The notes below the pieces were generated by a model that was given only the letters and a program-made list of their open reading frames with translations, was not told the origin of the DNA and searched no databases. From NCBI GenBank assembly GCA_027490725.1, contig JAIXXN010000061.1, positions 62,001 through 126,000 on the forward strand: 64,000 nt of DNA, given 5' to 3'. Position numbers and translations under genes: made by a program. Within the stretch, counting starts at the first letter, position 1, and each line of letters begins with the position of its first letter. This stretch comes from Oxalobacteraceae bacterium. GTDB taxonomy: Bacteria > Pseudomonadota > Gammaproteobacteria > Burkholderiales > Burkholderiaceae_D. Of the stretch, positions 63,918 to 64,000 are shown one piece after another.

Positions 63918-64000
63918 AAGTATTTCTGTGGTTATATTGACAGTATTCAGAGGGAATCCGGCCTGGCAAATTCATCGGGTGCATATATATGCCACGACGA
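63918..64000. other. Upstream of rnr, right edge
   Basis: 83 bases that would hold the rnr promoter. I see no other feature. Confidence 0.4.

Noticed and set aside
1..64000. CRISPR arrays or rRNA operons
   Set aside because: No regularly spaced repeats of 24-40 bp and no rRNA sequence were seen by eye.

Overview
The window is a chromosome segment of a polysaccharide-degrading betaproteobacterium, most like the Oxalobacteraceae (Massilia, Duganella and Janthinobacterium relatives). The reasons are the core gene order cysS, 3-methyladenine glycosylase, accA, tilS, lysC, tRNA-Ser; the pair cysE and yceH; several large TonB-dependent receptors; and PEP-CTERM proteins. The genus is an inference from gene content, not from a search.

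Positions 1-8640 are a carbohydrate locus: a TonB-dependent receptor cut by the left edge, a GH105-DUF4861 fusion, a GH88 hydrolase, an MFS transporter and a LacI-family regulator. Four near-identical operators (GWTAACGWTANC, centred on CG) lie before the four transcription units, so this reads as one LacI regulon for unsaturated uronyl oligosaccharides. Positions 8658-13346 hold an SDR-TetR pair under a promoter with three operators spaced exactly 32 bp apart, then an NhaR-like LysR gene divergent from an HPF-TerC-TerB stress operon. katG follows (13373-15550), with an OxyR-like box upstream.

Positions 15906-21952 carry a GH13 amylase, a flavin-dependent halogenase and a TonB receptor, a grouping typical of glucan uptake loci. 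Positions 22100-30350 are mixed: two PEP-CTERM proteins, an orphan LuxR-type response regulator, pterin carbinolamine dehydratase, a Tat-exported phospholipase C, and two unrecognised genes (a coiled-coil membrane protein and an EF-hand/glycine-zipper protein) in more AT-rich DNA. Positions 30352-35246 hold an Oar-type TonB receptor and a GH35 beta-galactosidase.

Positions 35734-40986 are an AT-richer accessory island ending near tRNA-Ser(GCU): an unknown 132-residue protein, a PLD-family protein, a NUDIX hydrolase, and a 968-residue protein joining a PLD nuclease, an SF2 helicase and a DUF3427-like C-terminus. This is the best candidate in the window for an undescribed nucleic-acid-targeting, possibly anti-phage, system.

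Positions 41245-63917 are mostly housekeeping: tRNA-Ser, lysC, tilS, accA, glycosylase, cysS, two cyclophilins, lpxH, a membrane TPR protein, a DUF1800-DUF1501 pair, a DUF1439 lipoprotein, a GntR-ABC operon, a solute-binding protein-porin-PstS-like operon, yceH, cysE, rlmB and rnr.
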